Shown here: positions 32,247 through 34,511 of the stretch, one piece after another | Layout: each line of letters starts with the position of its first letter | How positions within the stretch are numbered: the stretch's first letter is position 1 | NCBI GenBank assembly: GCA_030145015.1 | Contig: JAQYWI010000044.1 | Location: forward strand, 1-34,511 | Origin: Desulfobacterales bacterium | Lineage (GTDB): Bacteria; Desulfobacterota; Desulfobacteria; Desulfobacterales; JAHEIW01 | DNA length: 34,511 nt | Direction: 5' to 3' | Notes under the pieces: model-generated | Seen by the model: the letters and a program-made list of their open reading frames with translations, nothing else | Databases searched by the model: none | Told to the model about the DNA's origin: nothing | Position numbers and translations under genes: made by a program

Positions 32247-32361
32247 GGTTAGTTAACGGCAAACACTACTCCTCCGGGGTGAAATCAAAGCCTAGTCCTC
32301 TGGGCCAGGATTATTTAATATTATTAATAATACTGTGTATAAATAATATTTTAAAACTCAA

Positions 32362-34230
32362 ATGCTTAAAAGAAACACGATAAAAAATCTCCTTGCGAAG
32401 GGTCTGCTGTCTGAGATTGATATTCATTTTGCGAATTTTATCAACGGCTTTTCGCAGGATAACGATCCGGATATATTTTTAGCTGCTGCCCTGGTTAGCC
32501 ATACCACCGCCAGCGGTAATATCTGTCTTAACCTGGAAACGAGCTCCGGAAATCTGTTCAGCGGCACACAGGAGGACAGTGAGCTCATCGAATGCCCCAA
32601 GCTCGATGTCTGGTTGGAAAAACTTAAAACCCATCCGGCCGTTGGCCGACCCGGAGAAAAATGCCCCCTAATCCTGGACGCTAAAAATCGATTCTATCTG
32701 TATCGATACTGGGATTATGAAAATACGCTTTCAAAATCCATTAAAAAAAGAATTTATAAAAATATTGCGGACCTGGATTTACAGCGGCTAAAGAATAGTC
32801 TGGATCGGCTGTTTCCAAAAACCAGAGGACAGGGAGCTAACTGGCAAAAAATTGCCGCGGCAGTCGCCAGCTTAAGGCATTTCAGTGTTATCACCGGCGG
32901 GCCGGGCACCGGAAAAACATTTACGGTCACCAAGGTTTTGGCGCTTTTATTGGAGCAGGTGCCCGAAAAGAGGCTTCAAATTTATCTGGCAGCGCCTACC
33001 GGAAAAGCCGCTGCCAGGTTAAAAGAGTCCCTCGAACAAGCCAAAGGCCGCATGAATTGCGATGATGCAGTTAAATCCGCGATTCCTTCTGACGTGTTTA
33101 CCATTCATCGGATGCTCAAACCCATAAAGGGTTCCCCGTATTTCCACCATGATCCGGATAATCCCCTGATGGCGGATGTGGTTGTCGTCGACGAAGCCTC
33201 AATGGTCGATCTGGCCTTGATGGCCAAACTATTTCAGGCGGTCCCCGAAAATGCGCGGCTGATTTTAATCGGTGACAAGGATCAACTGGCTTCAGTCGAG
33301 GCGGGATCGGTACTGGGCGATATCTGCGATCGGAATGTGATGCACGGATTTTCGGTTTCCTTTTTGGATCGTATCAAAAAATTAACCGGAGAGGATCTGG
33401 ACCAGATGGTTCCCGCATCCGACGAGGGATCCGGGCTGCAGGACTCCATCGTCGTACTACAACAAAGCTATCGGTTTGACGCCAGCAGCGGCATTGGCGG
33501 ATTAAGCCGGGCAGTCAACCGCGCAGACGCTGATCTGGCATTTGCCATACTCGACGATTCAAATGAAAAATCCCTCAACTGGCAGCAATTGAAAGCCAAT
33601 CAAGATCTGATTGAGACCTTGTCGCAGCAGATCGTATCGGGCTATCAATCCTATCTTAAAACCAGGGACCCGGCAGGCGCGTTACAGCGACTGCGGCGCT
33701 TCAAAATATTGTGCGCTTTAAATATCGGTCCGCTGGGGGTTAAAGCCATCAATAAACTGGCGGAACAGGTATTGAGCCGGCAGAATCTGATACAGTTGGA
33801 TCCCATTCCCGGAAATCCATGGTATGCCGGCCGGCCGGTATTAATTACCCGTAACAATTACCAACTTGGATTATTCAACGGCGACATCGGTATTACCATG
33901 CCGGATGCTGAAGCCAGCGAAAAGGAACTGTTTGTTTATTTCCCGGAAGATGCCGGAGGCGTTCGCCGCTTCCAGATCCATCAACTCCCGGAACATGAAA
34001 CGGTCTATGCCATGACGGTTCACAAAAGCCAGGGTTCCGAATTTGATGAGGCGCTTTTCATACTGCCGGACAAAGATTTTTCGATCTTAACCCGTGAACT
34101 GATCTATACCGCGCTGACCCGCGCGCGCAAAAAAATTCGCATCTGGGGAAATCGTTCGATTATCCGGAATGCCATTGCGCGAAAAATTGAGCGGACATCG
34201 GGTCTGCGCGATGCCTTGTGGGGTGTTTGA
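32362..34230 (+). CDS. recD: Exodeoxyribonuclease V alpha subunit RecD
   Basis: The 622-residue product is the fast 5'-3' helicase subunit of RecBCD. An N-terminal RecC-binding part (about 1-150) precedes the SF1B helicase: Walker A VITGGPGTGKTFTVT (about 176-190), AAPTGKAAARLKES, Walker B VVVDEASMVDL, LIGDKDQLASVEAGSVLGDI, the motif VLQQSYRFDASSGIG, the C-terminal TVHKSQGSEFDEALFIL and LIYTALTRARKKI. Length is normal (about 600). The start has no clear ribosome site. With recB and recC the full nuclease-helicase is encoded here, so the cell should repair double-strand breaks by this route and not by AddAB. Confidence 0.96.
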   Translation: MLKRNTIKNLLAKGLLSEIDIHFANFINGFSQDNDPDIFLAAALVSHTTASGNICLNLETSSGNLFSGTQEDSELIECPKLDVWLEKLKTHPAVGRPGEKCPLILDAKNRFYLYRYWDYENTLSKSIKKRIYKNIADLDLQRLKNSLDRLFPKTRGQGANWQKIAAAVASLRHFSVITGGPGTGKTFTVTKVLALLLEQVPEKRLQIYLAAPTGKAAARLKESLEQAKGRMNCDDAVKSAIPSDVFTIHRMLKPIKGSPYFHHDPDNPLMADVVVVDEASMVDLALMAKLFQAVPENARLILIGDKDQLASVEAGSVLGDICDRNVMHGFSVSFLDRIKKLTGEDLDQMVPASDEGSGLQDSIVVLQQSYRFDASSGIGGLSRAVNRADADLAFAILDDSNEKSLNWQQLKANQDLIETLSQQIVSGYQSYLKTRDPAGALQRLRRFKILCALNIGPLGVKAINKLAEQVLSRQNLIQLDPIPGNPWYAGRPVLITRNNYQLGLFNGDIGITMPDAEASEKELFVYFPEDAGGVRRFQIHQLPEHETVYAMTVHKSQGSEFDEALFILPDKDFSILTRELIYTALTRARKKIRIWGNRSIIRNAIARKIERTSGLRDALWGV

Positions 34231-34330
34231 TGACAGAAGACAGAAAACAGAAAACAGATGTCAGAAGACAGTTGACAGAGAACAGAGCGCAGAAGACAGA
34301 GAAAAGATGACAGGGGTAGGTGACAGGGAT
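34231..34330. repeat. Tandem GACAGA-word repeat after recD
   Basis: Units of GAAGACAG, AAAACAG, TTGACAG and similar run from directly after the recD stop to about 34330. The single-strand word bias (almost only A and G with C) gives spurious open frames on both strands. Confidence 0.7.
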
Positions 34331-34358
34331 CAGAAAATAAGCTCATCTATTTCATACG

Positions 34359-34511
34359 TTAAGTATCTTTAAGTTTACGTTTTTTGCCCAAGAGATCCAT
34401 TCGCATCGGCTCGAAGAAAGGAGATATATTATCTGGGCTTTCAGCTTCTAACAGCGCTTCTCTGGCTCTTTTCTCGATCTGTTTTTGGGATTCAGCGGTA
34501 GGTTGAAAAGC
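34359..34511 (-). CDS. 3' end of an unidentified gene (partial)
   Basis: The last 50 codons of a minus-strand gene enter from the right edge and end at TAA. The visible part is helical and charged (ESQKQIEKRAREALLEAESP, then FFEPMRMDLLGKKRKLKD). Codon use looks normal. The family cannot be told from this piece. Confidence 0.55.
   Translation of the reverse strand, partial: AFQPTAESQKQIEKRAREALLEAESPDNISPFFEPMRMDLLGKKRKLKDT

Larger units (their letters stand above)
31967..32361. other. Gap between recB and recD
   Basis: No gene is seen. It holds a 7-bp hairpin (TCCCGCC-ACC-GGCGGGA, 32038-32054), the second copy of the TGGAATAATGGAA inverted repeat (32071-32246) and an AT-rich stretch (about 32310-32355) that may contain the recD promoter. 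Confidence 0.6.

Noticed and set aside
34230..34310. ATG frame starting at the recD stop
   Set aside because: Only 26 codons, all from the GACAGA word; no evidence for a gene.
34104..34346. Minus-strand open frame over the end of recD
   Set aside because: It is made by the GACAGA repeat and the antisense of recD; the product is an irregular Cys/Leu/Ser-rich string.

Overview
The window reads as a stretch of chromosome from a Gram-negative, moderate-GC bacterium, most likely a member of the Desulfobacterota (sulfate-reducer type 'deltaproteobacteria', probably from a sediment or metagenome assembly). The basis is indirect: a RecBCD rather than AddAB nuclease, an IHF-alpha-like protein, paired orphan FliK-like/FlhB-C-like genes, many small signal-peptide proteins, a remnant of an HAO-type multihaem cytochrome, and intergenic spaces filled with short-word inverted repeats. 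No rRNA, tRNA, CRISPR array, integrase or transposase was seen.

Region 1 (1-3000) is an accessory stretch: the 3' end of a leucine-rich-like repeat protein, a periplasmic coiled-coil protein, a small membrane protein that may be frameshifted, a lipoprotein, then two small genes on the minus strand. Region 2 (3150-6570, minus) is a probable guaA - coiled-coil membrane protein - larB unit that starts at a clear promoter and ends in a perfect hairpin containing the larB stop codon. Region 3 (6638-10453, plus) has efp and a 1024-residue fusion of an MrfA/YprA-type helicase with an MrfB/YprB-type exonuclease. The linker of this fusion is encoded by five back-to-back DNA hairpins.

Region 4 (10608-16612, minus) runs PP2C phosphatase - two-FHA protein - GT4 glycosyltransferase - HAD hydrolase - divergent DUF89 (ARMT1-like) protein. 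The first two form a phospho-signalling pair and the last three look like a carbohydrate/phosphate-ester cassette. Region 5 (16843-20530, plus) has manA, two tandem comEA-like helix-hairpin-helix genes with a near-identical 34-nt promoter/operator, an IHF-alpha gene and a small holin-family membrane protein. Most are separated by recognisable hairpin terminators.

Region 6 (20559-34230) starts with a 5'-truncated remnant of an octahaem hydroxylamine-oxidoreductase-type cytochrome (minus) beside a DUF362 gene (plus). It continues with a RecBCD locus in which recC is separated from recB and recD by three unrelated genes: a single-FHA protein, a FliK-like protein and a stand-alone FlhB C-terminal-domain protein. 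The window ends in the 3' end of an unidentified minus-strand gene.

The strongest unexplained structure is in the DNA itself. Nearly every long intergenic gap holds an imperfect inverted or tandem repeat built from one iterated short word, with a different word in almost every gap. Separately, short near-perfect hairpins sit inside coding linkers. All calls come from reading the sequence without database searches; family assignments rest on recognised motifs.
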